DNA of 64,000 bases from Arthrobacter sp. DNA4. Its GTDB lineage: Bacteria; Actinomycetota; Actinomycetes; Actinomycetales; Micrococcaceae. Each line of letters opens with the position of its first letter. Positions within the stretch are counted from its first letter, which is position 1. The notes beneath the pieces are model-generated. The model worked only from the letters and a program-made list of their open reading frames with translations, searched no databases and had not been told where the DNA came from. Where the stretch lies: contig NZ_CP101466.1 in assembly GCF_024362385.1 (NCBI RefSeq), positions 1,426,001 to 1,490,000 on the forward strand, written 5' to 3'. A program made the translations under genes and the position numbers. Below are positions 19,222 to 29,800 of this stretch, one piece after another.

Positions 19222-20413
19222 GGCCCAGCAGGAACGCGTCGAGCGCATCCCGACCGGAACCGCCGCCGTCGAGCCTGCTTCCGACGACTACCACGCCGGC
19301 GCGTCATTGGCAGGCCCGGATTCCCCCGCGGAAATGCCCGCCGTCGACCGGCACCCGCCCACAGGTGCCATGTCCGCCGAGCGCCTGGCCATGAAGGCGC
19401 TCGAAGCCCGGCTGCTGGGTGGTGAACGCAAGCTCCGCCGTCGTGAAGTTGCTGCCGGCGCTGGGCTGTCCCTCCTCTCTGCCCGCAAACTTTGGCGTGC
19501 CCTTGGATTCCCGAATTTCGGCGACGAGGACGTCGCGTTCACCGAACGTGACCAGGCAGCCCTGTCCACGGTGGTGGACCTGGTCCGCGCCGGCAAGCTC
19601 ACGGAGGAAGCCGCCATTTCGGTGACCCGCTCCATCGGCCAAATGACCGACCGCATGGTGGTCTGGCAGATCGAAGCGCTGGTGGAGGACATGGTCCACG
19701 AGCAGGGCGTCACGGATGCCGTGGCCCGCAAGCGCCTGGTCAACGAACTGCCCGCGCTGGTGGACGCGCTGGAGGAAGTGCTGGTCTATTCCTGGCGCCG
19801 CCAGCTCAACGCCGGGGTTCAGCGGCTCGCGGTCCGGGCCGAAGCCGGTCTGCAGGCCAGCGAGGAAGGCCGTGAAGGCGACGAGGATGACGCTCCGTTG
19901 CCCCTGGCCCGCGCCGTGGGTTTCGCTGACCTGGTCTCCTACACCAGCCTGTCCCGCCGGATGAACGAGAAGACGCTCGCCCGCCTGGTCCAGCGCTTCG
20001 AGAACAAGTGCGCAGAGATCATCTCCGTCGGCGGCGGCCGGCTGGTCAAGACGGTGGGTGATGAAGTCCTGTACATCGCCGAAACCCCGGCAGCCGGTGC
20101 CGAGATCTCCCTGGCGCTCGCCGAGGCCTTCACCGAGGATGAGATCCTCCCCGAAGCCCGGGTGGCCATGGTGTGGGGCAGGATCCTGTCCCGCCTGGGC
20201 GACATCTACGGTCCCACTGTCAATCTCGCAGCGCGCCTGACCACCCTTGCGGATCCGGGCACGGTGCTGGTGGACTCCATGACCGCCTCCGCCCTGGAGC
20301 ACGACGAGCGGTTCGTCCTGATTCCCCAGGAGCCGGAAAACGTGCGCGGCTTTGGTGAGATCAATCCCGTCCGCCTCACGCGCGGCCGGGGCAAGGGCCT
20401 GGTCCTCGACTAG
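19211..20413 (+). CDS. Class III adenylate/guanylate cyclase with N-terminal regulatory domain
   Basis: 400 residues. The C-terminal half is a class III nucleotidyl cyclase: GFADLVSYTSLS gives the first metal Asp, RLVKTVGDEVLY the Lys and second metal Asp, and YGPTVNLAARLTTLADPG the transition-state Asn/Arg pair. Lys in VKTVGDE suggests ATP as substrate. The N-terminal half (about residues 55-200, starting KALEARLLGGERKLRRREVA) resembles the helical autoinhibitory domain of mycobacterial Rv1264-type cyclases, which sense pH or lipids. ATG 19211 has AAGGTGG upstream and overlaps the PH-protein gene by 11 bases. It probably makes cAMP; the input signal is unknown. Confidence 0.9.
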   Translation: MTDEAQQERVERIPTGTAAVEPASDDYHAGASLAGPDSPAEMPAVDRHPPTGAMSAERLAMKALEARLLGGERKLRRREVAAGAGLSLLSARKLWRALGFPNFGDEDVAFTERDQAALSTVVDLVRAGKLTEEAAISVTRSIGQMTDRMVVWQIEALVEDMVHEQGVTDAVARKRLVNELPALVDALEEVLVYSWRRQLNAGVQRLAVRAEAGLQASEEGREGDEDDAPLPLARAVGFADLVSYTSLSRRMNEKTLARLVQRFENKCAEIISVGGGRLVKTVGDEVLYIAETPAAGAEISLALAEAFTEDEILPEARVAMVWGRILSRLGDIYGPTVNLAARLTTLADPGTVLVDSMTASALEHDERFVLIPQEPENVRGFGEINPVRLTRGRGKGLVLD

Positions 20414-20553
20414 TAAGCAGGCTTCGGCTGCCGCGCAAGCCCGCTGAAGTAATTTGTCCATTTGTTGGCGTATAGCGGTATCGTTGTGGTGCCCGGGGTC
20501 CCGTGACGCTTACTGCAGGCAAAGAGCCTAGATCTACCGGGGGATTTTCACTC

Positions 20554-23500
20554 ATGAAACGTCGCGGCCAAACGCGCGCCCAAAGCCCTGTTTCCGGCAC
20601 GCCCCGGTGGCGCCGTCTGGCCCGCTCCCGCTGGTTCTCCGGTACTGCGTTTGGTGCTGTGGTTGCTGTGGTGGTGACGGGTGCTGTGTTGTATCCGGGG
20701 TTTAAGACCACTGAGGTGGAGTTGAATGACGGTGGTGTATGGGTGGTGTCGAAGTCCAGGAATGCTGTGGGGCGGTTGAATTATCCGTCGCGGGTGTTGG
20801 ATGGTGCGGTGACGCCGGCGTCGACGACGTTTGATGTGTTGCAGCATGCCGGTGAGGTGTTTGTTGATGATGAGACTGGTTCGACGTTGAACCAGGTGTC
20901 GCTTACGAATATGCGTTTGGGTGGGGATAAGCAGTTGCCGGGGGCGGCTGATGTGAGTTTTGGGGCGCGGACGATTTCGGTGACGGATGCTGCGTCGGGG
21001 AAGGTGTGGGCGGTGTCGCCGTCCACGGTGAATGGTTTTGATAAGGAAGCGTCCGAGCCGGTGATGGTTGGTTCGGCGGGCCTTGTGTCGGTGGTGGGGT
21101 CTGATGACCGGATTTATTCGGCGGATCCGAAGTCCGGTGTGGTGACGGTGACGGGGGTGGACGCTGATGGTGGTGTTACGTCGTCGGAGTCCAGTACCTG
21201 GGATGGTCTTAAGGGTGCCGGGGATTTGCAGATGACGGTGGTGGGGGACCAGCCGGTGGTGTTGGATGCTGCTGCGGGGAGCCTGTTTTTGCCCGGTGGT
21301 AAGCGGCTGGCGTTGGAGGATGCGCGGGATGCGAAGTTGCAGCAGCCTGGGCCGGGCAGTGATGTTGTGGCGGTGGCGACGCGGAAGGCGTTGTTGAAGC
21401 AGCCGTTGGGTGGGGGTACGGCCGGGACGGTGACGTTTGATGGTGAGGGGGTTCCGGCTGCTCCGGTGCAGTTGGGCGGGTGTGTGCATGCGGCGTGGTC
21501 GGGTGCGAACAAGTATGTTCGGGACTGTGTCAATGATGCTGATGATAAGAATGTTGCGGTGCCGAGGGCGAGTGCGTCGCCGTCGTATGTTTTCCGGGTG
21601 AACCGGGACCTGGTGGTCCTGAATGATGTGAACTCGGGGAATGTGTGGTTGGTGAACCAGAACATGCAGCTGGTGAACAACTGGGACGACGTCATCCCAC
21701 CCAAGGAAACCTCCGACGACGCAGACAAGGACTCCGCCGACGAAGTCCAGCAGACCGTTCTTCCGGATCGCACCAAGCCCAACAGCGCCCCCGTGGCCAA
21801 ACCTGACCAGTTCGGCATCCGCGCCGGAAAGACAACCATCCTGCCGGTCCTGGACAACGACTCCGACCCCGACGGCGACGTCCTCACCGTCCGTACCCCG
21901 GAAGGCGTGAAAACCGGCGCCGTCTCGCCCATCTACGGATCCACCGGCCTGCAGGTGGCCGTGCCCGCAGACAAAACCGGCAGCGAAACCTTCAAGTACA
22001 CCGTGGACGACGGCCGCGGCCTGTCAGCGACGGCAGACATCACCCTCAACATCATCCCGCCCGGCACCAACACTCCGCCGCGGCAAAAGCCCAACCGGAA
22101 CACCACGCTGGTGGTCCAGTCAGGCAAAGCGGTCACCCAGAACATCCTTCCTGACTGGATCGATCCCGACGGCGATGACCTGTTCGCCGTCTCAGTGTCC
22201 AGCACCGACCCGCTGGACCAGGCCCGGATCCGCCCCGACGGCCAGCTGACCTTCCAGGACTCCGGCACCGCCCCGGGCCGGAAGGTCCTCACCGTCACAG
22301 TCTCGGACGGTCAGTCCACCGCCGAAGGCAAGGTCACCGTGGACGTCAGGAGCCCCGGAGCCCTGCCACCCATCGCCAACGCCGACCATGTGGTGGCCGT
22401 GGCCGGCACCGATACCGTCATCACCCCGCTCAAGAACGATTCAGACCCGCAGGGCGGGGCGCTGCGGCTGGCGCAGGCCACGCCGGATGCCGAGTCCACA
22501 GCCACCCTGAACCCGGACCAGCAGACGTTCACGTTCAATTCCCGGACCCTTGGCGCCCACTACGTCAGCTATCTGGTGACCAACGGCCCGGCCAGCGCCC
22601 AACAGCTGGTGCGCGTGGATGTGGTGCCGGGCACCGACCAGGGTGCGCCCGTCGCCGTCCGCGACACCGCGCTGCTTCCCACCGGCGGGGATGTCCTGGT
22701 TGACGTCCTGGGCAACGACTCGGATCCCTCCGGCGGCGTGCTGGTGGTGCAGTCCGTAACCGCCGACGCCGGCCTGCCGGTAAGCGTGGCAGTGCTGGAC
22801 CACTCGGTGGTGAGGATCACCGACATCCGCGCCGAAGGCCAGCTCACGGTCCGGTACACCGTCTCCAACGGGCGCTCGTCCGCCACCGGCGAGATCGCCG
22901 TGCTGATGGTTCCCGCTCCGGCCAGGCTCCAGGCGCCCCAGGCCAAGCCGGACGAGGCCACGGTCAGGGCCAACGACGTCGTGACCATCCCCGTCCTGGC
23001 CAATGACACCGACCCCAACGGCTCCAAGCTCACCCTGCTGCCGGAACTCGCCCAGCAGCCTGACGCCGCCGACGGCCGCATGTTCGTGGCGGCCGACCAG
23101 CTGCGGTTCGTGGCCGGACCCGAAGCGAAGACCGTGTACGCCATTTACAAGGTCCAAAATGAATCCGGGCAGGTGGACTCGCAACAGGTGACCATCCGCA
23201 TCCGTGCCCGGGACGATGACCGCAACACGCGTCCCGAGCCCCGGAACCTGACCGCCCGCGTGGTGGCCGGGATGACCGTCAAGGTGCCCGTGCCCCTGGA
23301 CGGCATCGACGCCGACGGCGACTCCGTCCAGCTCATCGGCATCGACAAGGCACCGGCCATGGGAACCGCCGTGGTACGCGATGGCTACCTCGAGTTCACG
23401 GCCGCCGGTGACGCCGCCGGCACTGACAGCTTCACCTACCGGGTCCGGGACAGGATCGGTGCCGAGAACACCGGAACCGTCATTGTGGGCATTGCCCCGC

Positions 23501-26500
23501 CGGAGGCCAACAACCAGAAACCCATCGCAGTGGACGACGCCGTGGATGTCCGGCCTGGCCGCAAGGTGGCCGTGGAGGCGCTGGCGAACGATTCGGACCC
23601 CGACGGCGATCCGCTCAGCCTGGTTTCCGACGGGTTCGAGGCCAAGCCGGACCTGCAGGTGGAGGCTGCGGACGGCGCCAAGGTGCTGTTCACTGCGCCG
23701 GGCACCGCCGGCAACGAAAGCATCAGCTACCGCATCCAGGACGACAAGAAGGCTTCCGCCAGCGCCGTGATCCGGGTGCGGATCAGCCCGGATGCCGAAC
23801 TCAAGCGCCCCGTGGCCAAGGACGACCGGGTGACGGTGGCCGAAACCCTCGGCAAGACCGCTGTGGACGTCCCCGTCCTGAAAAACGACTCCGATGCCGA
23901 CGGCGTGGCTTCCGAGCTGAAGATCAGCCTTCCCGACGGCAACCCGAACGCCCGGACCGGCGACTCGGGCAATGTGGTGGTGACCCTGACCCCTGAAGAC
24001 CAGCTGATTCCCTACACTGTCACGGACGTCGACGGCCTCACCTCCACGGCCCTGATGTGGATCCCCGGCCAGGGCGCGCAGTACCCCACCCTCGCCAAGA
24101 CCGACCCGGTTGAGGTCATGTCCGGCAAGGACGTCACCCTGGACCTGTCCGAATACGTCCGCGTCCGCAACGGCCGCACCGCCAGGATCACCGTGGCTGA
24201 TTCCGTGCGCGTCCAGGGCGGATCGCCGGAGGGCGTCATCCAGTCCGACGGCAAGGCCCTGCGCTACACCGCGAAACCGGACTACGTGGGCCCGGGCTCC
24301 ATCACCTTCGAGGTGACGGACGGCTCCGGACCCGACGACGGCGACGGCCTGAAATCCACGCTGGTCATCATGACCAAGGTGATCCCGGACCCCAACGCCA
24401 ACCACCCGCCCACGTTCAGTGGCACCTCCGTGGACGTCCCCAAGGCCGAACAGGCAACGGTGGACCTCGCCGGGCTGGCCAAGGACGTGGACGAACGGGA
24501 CAAGGACAACCTCCGCTTCGAACTGGACGGGACCCTTCCCGCCGGATTCAGCGCAAAGGTCGACGGCGCCACCCTCGCCATCACTGCGGACGGTTCCCTT
24601 GGCATCGGCGTCACCGGAAACATCCAGGTGAAGGTCACCGACGGCAGGTCCCCCGCCGTGGGTGCCACCATCACCGCACGCCACGTTGCCTCCAACCGGC
24701 CCCTGCCGGTGGCCAACGATGATGCGGTGGACAAGGCCAACGCCGGGAAGACGGAACAGGTCAACGTCCTGGCCAACGACTTCAACCCCTTCCCGGACAC
24801 GCCCCTGCGGATCGTTGGCGCCACGGTGGAGACGGGATCCGCAGCCGGTCAGCCGTCCGTGTCGGGAGACAGCATCACCGTTACCCCGGCCGAGGGGTAC
24901 AAGGGCGTCATGGTGGTCCGCTACACCGTGGCTGACAAGACAGGCGACCTGTCCCGCCAGGTGGACGGGCGCCTGCGGCTCACCGTCCGGGGCAAACCCG
25001 ACGCGCCTTCCGCCCCCAGCGCCACCGACGTCCGCAGCCGCACCGCCGTGCTCAAGTGGGCCCCGCCGTCGGACAATGGAGCGCCCATTACCGGGTACAC
25101 CGTCCGCTCGAACAACGGCTTCGAACAGAAGTGCCCCACCACCACCTGCACGCTGAGCGGGCTCACCAACAACGTGAAGTACGTTTTCACGGTGCTCGCC
25201 ACCAACGAGGTGGGGGACTCGCAGGCTTCGCCGCAGTCCAACGAAATCCGGCCTGACGAAAAGCCGTCACCGCCTGAAGCTCCCACGGTGAAGGCCGGGG
25301 ACAAGACGATGGCGGTCACCTGGCCCGCGGCGAAGACCGAGGGCTCACCGGTGAAGCACTACAACCTGGAGATTTCGCCGCCGCCGGCCAGCGGAGTGGC
25401 CGTCAAGAACGAGGTCGCCGGGCTGAACTACACCTGGACCGGCCTCACCAACGGCGTGAAGTACAAGGTGCGTGCGCAGGCCGTCAACGAGCTTGGCGCC
25501 TCCGACTGGGGGACGTATTCCGCGGAGGACAATCCCGCCGGTGTCCCGGCGGCACCTGCAGCACCTTCGTCCGCCGTCGCATCATCCGTCGGGACCCAGA
25601 ACCAGCTTCGGGTCACGTGGGCCGAACCCAACACCAACGGTGATCCGATCAGCACCTATTACGTCACCATGAGCGGCGGCAACGCTCCCGCCCAGACGCA
25701 GACCGTCCCCGGCAACGTCCGCACCGCAAACTTCACCGCCAACAACTCCGAGGCCGCCTACACGTTCACGGTGCAGGCTGAGAACAAGGCCGGCAAGGGA
25801 GCGGTCAGCCCGCCCTCCGCGCCCCGCCGCGCCACAGGCAAGCTGGCGACGGTCTCCGGCGTCACGGCCACGCCGGCGAACACCGGCGGAGCAGGACGCG
25901 CCGTGACGGTGGACTTCCGCAAACTGACCGCGGCGGAACGCAATGGTTCTGCCGAAAACGAGGTCAGCTACAGCTACAACGCCAGCAACGGCGCCCGCGG
26001 CCCCATCACGCCCGGCCAGACCATCGGCGGCTTCACCAACGGCAGCGCCGTGAGCATCACCGTCATCGCCAACTCCACGGTGGCCCCGAGCTCTGACGGC
26101 AGCACCCCTGCCACCACCACACCGTACGGATCCCCGGGCACCCCCTCGGCGTCCGGCCAAAACGGCGGCGTGAACCAAAAGTCCGCCACCCTGAACTGGT
26201 CCTCCCCGTCCACCAGCACCAATGACGTGGCGCAAACCAGGATCAGCATCAACAACGGCGGCTGGGAAAACGTTGCCCCCTCCGGCAGCAGGACGGTCAA
26301 CACGGCAAACTTCGGTGACACCGTCACCATTGCAGTCCAGACCTTCAACTCCGTAGGCACCGGCAGCGCGGTGGTCACGGCCAGCGCCACTGCCGGCAAG
26401 CAGGGACTGTGGGAAACCCGGATCAAGACCTCCGACCCCAACTTCGTCAGGACTTGTACCTTCACCCTCGGCGGCTCGAACTACCGGCCAAGTCCCTACT

Positions 26501-26727
26501 TCGACTGTGACGGCGTCAACGCGGACAGCCCACCCTGGTTCTACAAGGCAGACCAGGACCGCATCATGGTGGCGTGCTACATCGACCAGAGCGACAACTG
26601 GTCCGGCAACGGCATCGTTCGCTGGTGGCGGGTCGAATCCGGTTCGGCGCGCAACGTTGGCCGGTACGTCATCGCCGGTCACACCACGCTTGCGGATCCC
26701 GCCGCCCTGGGAGCCCCACATTGCTGA
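20554..26727 (+). CDS. Giant membrane-anchored Ig-like/fibronectin type III protein A
   Basis: 2057 residues, the first gene of the large locus. A basic N-terminus (MKRRGQTRAQ) and one membrane helix (about residues 29-48, FGAVVAVVVTGAVLYPGF) leave the rest outside. Residues 50-380 look like a beta-propeller-type domain. From about 409 to 1480 come some eleven Ig-like modules, many with VLDNDSDPDGD-type loops that may bind calcium. About five fibronectin-III modules follow to residue 1960, e.g. PPSDNGAPITGYTVRSNN. The C-terminal 90 residues are a Cys-containing tip (TFTLGGSNYRPSPYFDC). No sortase motif is seen. ATG 20554 follows GGGGGA by 8 bases. It is probably a surface fibre or adhesin. 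The segment 20641-21705 is nearly identical to one in protein B and has foreign-looking codon usage. Confidence 0.88.
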   Translation: MKRRGQTRAQSPVSGTPRWRRLARSRWFSGTAFGAVVAVVVTGAVLYPGFKTTEVELNDGGVWVVSKSRNAVGRLNYPSRVLDGAVTPASTTFDVLQHAGEVFVDDETGSTLNQVSLTNMRLGGDKQLPGAADVSFGARTISVTDAASGKVWAVSPSTVNGFDKEASEPVMVGSAGLVSVVGSDDRIYSADPKSGVVTVTGVDADGGVTSSESSTWDGLKGAGDLQMTVVGDQPVVLDAAAGSLFLPGGKRLALEDARDAKLQQPGPGSDVVAVATRKALLKQPLGGGTAGTVTFDGEGVPAAPVQLGGCVHAAWSGANKYVRDCVNDADDKNVAVPRASASPSYVFRVNRDLVVLNDVNSGNVWLVNQNMQLVNNWDDVIPPKETSDDADKDSADEVQQTVLPDRTKPNSAPVAKPDQFGIRAGKTTILPVLDNDSDPDGDVLTVRTPEGVKTGAVSPIYGSTGLQVAVPADKTGSETFKYTVDDGRGLSATADITLNIIPPGTNTPPRQKPNRNTTLVVQSGKAVTQNILPDWIDPDGDDLFAVSVSSTDPLDQARIRPDGQLTFQDSGTAPGRKVLTVTVSDGQSTAEGKVTVDVRSPGALPPIANADHVVAVAGTDTVITPLKNDSDPQGGALRLAQATPDAESTATLNPDQQTFTFNSRTLGAHYVSYLVTNGPASAQQLVRVDVVPGTDQGAPVAVRDTALLPTGGDVLVDVLGNDSDPSGGVLVVQSVTADAGLPVSVAVLDHSVVRITDIRAEGQLTVRYTVSNGRSSATGEIAVLMVPAPARLQAPQAKPDEATVRANDVVTIPVLANDTDPNGSKLTLLPELAQQPDAADGRMFVAADQLRFVAGPEAKTVYAIYKVQNESGQVDSQQVTIRIRARDDDRNTRPEPRNLTARVVAGMTVKVPVPLDGIDADGDSVQLIGIDKAPAMGTAVVRDGYLEFTAAGDAAGTDSFTYRVRDRIGAENTGTVIVGIAPPEANNQKPIAVDDAVDVRPGRKVAVEALANDSDPDGDPLSLVSDGFEAKPDLQVEAADGAKVLFTAPGTAGNESISYRIQDDKKASASAVIRVRISPDAELKRPVAKDDRVTVAETLGKTAVDVPVLKNDSDADGVASELKISLPDGNPNARTGDSGNVVVTLTPEDQLIPYTVTDVDGLTSTALMWIPGQGAQYPTLAKTDPVEVMSGKDVTLDLSEYVRVRNGRTARITVADSVRVQGGSPEGVIQSDGKALRYTAKPDYVGPGSITFEVTDGSGPDDGDGLKSTLVIMTKVIPDPNANHPPTFSGTSVDVPKAEQATVDLAGLAKDVDERDKDNLRFELDGTLPAGFSAKVDGATLAITADGSLGIGVTGNIQVKVTDGRSPAVGATITARHVASNRPLPVANDDAVDKANAGKTEQVNVLANDFNPFPDTPLRIVGATVETGSAAGQPSVSGDSITVTPAEGYKGVMVVRYTVADKTGDLSRQVDGRLRLTVRGKPDAPSAPSATDVRSRTAVLKWAPPSDNGAPITGYTVRSNNGFEQKCPTTTCTLSGLTNNVKYVFTVLATNEVGDSQASPQSNEIRPDEKPSPPEAPTVKAGDKTMAVTWPAAKTEGSPVKHYNLEISPPPASGVAVKNEVAGLNYTWTGLTNGVKYKVRAQAVNELGASDWGTYSAEDNPAGVPAAPAAPSSAVASSVGTQNQLRVTWAEPNTNGDPISTYYVTMSGGNAPAQTQTVPGNVRTANFTANNSEAAYTFTVQAENKAGKGAVSPPSAPRRATGKLATVSGVTATPANTGGAGRAVTVDFRKLTAAERNGSAENEVSYSYNASNGARGPITPGQTIGGFTNGSAVSITVIANSTVAPSSDGSTPATTTPYGSPGTPSASGQNGGVNQKSATLNWSSPSTSTNDVAQTRISINNGGWENVAPSGSRTVNTANFGDTVTIAVQTFNSVGTGSAVVTASATAGKQGLWETRIKTSDPNFVRTCTFTLGGSNYRPSPYFDCDGVNADSPPWFYKADQDRIMVACYIDQSDNWSGNGIVRWWRVESGSARNVGRYVIAGHTTLADPAALGAPHC
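20641..21705 (+). repeat. 1.06-kb near-identical direct repeat, copy 1
   Basis: This segment encodes the membrane helix and propeller-like domain of protein A and matches 26930-27993 in protein B with about eight differences by eye. Two are base changes giving Val/Ile and Ser/Thr, one gives Thr/Ala, one is a lost G, and the rest are silent. Outside these limits the two genes are clearly diverged. Inside, codons end in G or T (GTG, TTG, GGT, GAT) rather than C, and G+C is visibly lower. Confidence 0.95.
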
Positions 26728-26872
26728 CAGGCAGTGCCCGGGCGGGCGGGCAGGTGTCCCCATCGCGGGGGTTGCGGCGGTTCTGTAGGCTTGCCGCGGG
26801 GAAAGAAAGCCTGCTGCCTGTCCTGCGACCGGGCCGCCATCTGGCTACACAATCTGAGGGAAAAGTAACGCT

Positions 26873-29800
26873 GTGACAACTCTGCTGGGGAAGCTTGGGC
26901 TGAAAAAGCGACATAGGAAGCTCGTCACTGGTACTGCGTTTGGTGCTGTGGTTGCTGTGGTGGTGACGGGTGCTGTGTTGTATCCGGGGTTTAAGACCAC
27001 TGAGGTGGAGTTGAATGACGGTGGTGTGTGGGTGGTGTCGAAGTCCAGGAATGCTGTGGGGCGGTTGAATTATCCGTCGCGGGTGTTGGATGGTGCGGTG
27101 ACGCCGGCGTCGACGACGTTTGATGTGTTGCAGCATGCCGGTGAGGTGTTTGTTGATGATGAGACTGGTTCGACGTTGAACCAGGTGTCGCTTACGAATA
27201 TGCGTTTGGGTGGGGATAAGCAGTTGCCGGGGGCGGCTGATGTGAGTTTTGGGGCGCGGACGATTTCGGTGACGGATGCTGCGTCGGGGAAGGTGTGGGC
27301 GGTGTCGCCGTCCACGGTGAATGGTTTTGATAAGGAAGCGTCCGAGCCGGTGATGATTGGTTCGGCGGGCCTTGTGTCGGTGGTGGGGTCTGATGACCGG
27401 ATTTATTCGGCGGATCCGAAGACCGGTGTGGTGACGGTGACGGGGGTGGACGCTGATGGTGGTGTTACGTCGTCGGAGTCCAGTACCTGGGATGGTCTTA
27501 AGGGTGCCGGGGATTTGCAGATGACGGTGGTGGGGGACCAGCCGGTGGTGTTGGATGCTGCTGCGGGGAGCCTGTTTTTGCCTGGTGGTAAGCGGCTGGC
27601 GTTGGAGGATGCGCGGGATGCGAAGTTGCAGCAGCCTGGGCCGGGCAGTGATGTTGTGGCGGTGGCGACGCGGAAGGCGTTGTTGAAGCAGCCGTTGGGT
27701 GGGGGTACGGCCGGGACGGTGGCGTTTGATGGTGAGGGGTTCCGGCTGCTCCGGTGCAGTTGGGCGGGTGTGTGCATGCGGCGTGGTCGGGTGCGAACAA
27801 GTATGTCCGGGACTGTGTCAATGATGCTGATGATAAGAATGTTGCGGTGCCGAGGGCGAGTGCGTCGCCGTCGTATGTTTTCCGGGTGAACCGGGACCTG
27901 GTGGTCCTGAATGATGTGAACTCGGGGAACGTGTGGTTGGTGAACCAGAACATGCAGCTGGTGAACAACTGGGACGACGTCATCCCACCCAAGAACCAGT
28001 CCGACGATCAGGACCAGGAGTCGGCGGACAACAACACCATCAACATCCTGCCGGACCGCACCAAGCCCAACCGTCCGCCGGAAACCAAGCCCGACGCCGT
28101 CGGAGTCCGCCCGGGCCGCACCACCATCCTCAGCGTCCTGGACAACGACTCCGACCCCGACGGCGACGTCCTCACCGCAGCGGTGGGGGACGCCGGACCC
28201 AAATCGGGGACGCTGGAAAGCATCTACGGCGGCACCGCCTTCCAGATCACCGTTCCCGCAGACGCCAAGCCGGGCACCGAGACCTTCAACTACAGTGCCT
28301 CGGACGGCCGCGGCCTGTCCGCCACGGGCCAGGTCACGCTCAACGTGGTGGGACCCGATGAAAACAAGCCGCCCAAGTTCAAGCGCGGGGAAGACACCAC
28401 CATGCTGGTGGAGCAGGGCAAGACCGTCAGCCAGAACATTCTCACCGACTGGATCGATCCCGACGGCGACGACCTGGTCCTGCTGGACGCCAAGGCCGAC
28501 AACGACCAGGACCAGGTCAAGGTCCGGCGCGACGGCCTGCTCACCTTCCAGGACTCCGGCGCCTCCGCCGGCAAGAAGAACGTCCAGGTCACCATCTGGG
28601 ACGGCCGTGCCACCGTCACGGGCAAGGTGGTGGTCAACGTGCAGCCGCCCGGCGCCCTGGCACCCGTGGTCAACGCAGACCACGTCACCGCCGTGGTGGG
28701 CCAGGACCTGGTCATTTCCCCGTTGAAGAACGACGTCGACCCCAACGGAGGTGCCCTCCGCCTGGCCCAGGTGGAAGCCAACGGCCCTGCCGAACTTGGC
28801 CCCGTCACTGACGGCGGCACCTTCACCTTCCGCAGCAGCACGCCCGGCCCCGTCTACCTGACCTACATCGCCAGCAACGGCCCCCAAAGCAGCCAGGGCC
28901 TCATCCGGGTGGACGTGGAATCCGGCAACGACGGCGGCGACCCCGTGGCAGTCCATGACGTTGCCCTGATGCCCACCGGCGGCGGCGTGCTGCTGGACCC
29001 CCTGGCCAATGACTCCGACCCCTCCGGGGGTGTCCTGGTGCTGCAGTCCGTGAAGCTCCCGGACAACGCGACGGTGTCCGTCAGCGTGATCAACCACAGC
29101 GTCCTGCGCATCACGGACATCCTGGGGACCAAGGACCCCATCCTGTTCGAATACACCATGTCCAACGGAAAGAAGTCTGCCACCGGCTCAGTCTCCGTGG
29201 TGCCGGTCCCGGCACCGGCCGTGGTGGAAGCACCCCAGCCCAAGCCGGACGAGGTGAATGTCCGCGTCAACGACGTGGTCACCATCCCCGTCCTGGACAA
29301 CGACACCCACCCGCAGGGGCAGGAACTGACCGTGGACCCCGTGCTGCCGCAGGCGGTTGATCCTGCCAACGGCAAGAGCTTCGTCTCCGAGAACACGCTC
29401 CGGTTCATTGCGGGCAGCCAGCCCAAGACCGTGCGCGCCATCTACAACGCGGTGGATCCGCAGGGCCAGAAGAGCGCCGCCGCCGTGACCATCCACATTC
29501 TTCCGCTCGAAGGCGCGGAGAACTCCCGGCCCCAGCCGCGGAACCTCACCGCCCGCGTGGTGGCCGCCGGCACCGTCCGGATCCCCGTGCCCCTCGACGG
29601 CATCGACCCCGACGGTGACTCCGTGCAGTTGACCGGCATCGACAGCACCCCTGCCATGGGCACCGCCACCGTGGGCAGCAACTTCATCGACTTCACTGCC
29701 GCGGGCGACGGCGCCGGGACCGACACTTTCCGCTACAAGGTGGTGGACCGCCAGGGTGTGGCAAATACGGGCACCGTGACGGTGGGCATTGCACCGCGTG

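Noticed and set aside
20414..20553. A defined promoter before giant protein A
   Set aside because: TTGTCC and TATCGT can be paired only with a 19-bp spacer; too weak to annotate, although a promoter is expected here.
20548..29097. Long open frames on the minus strand opposite the giant Ig/Fn3 genes (for example 20548-21489, 22441-24684 and 27403-29097)
   Set aside because: They mirror the codon structure of the plus-strand genes, have no ribosome sites or domain-like sequence, and are rich in His/Arg/Gly as expected for antisense of high-GC genes.
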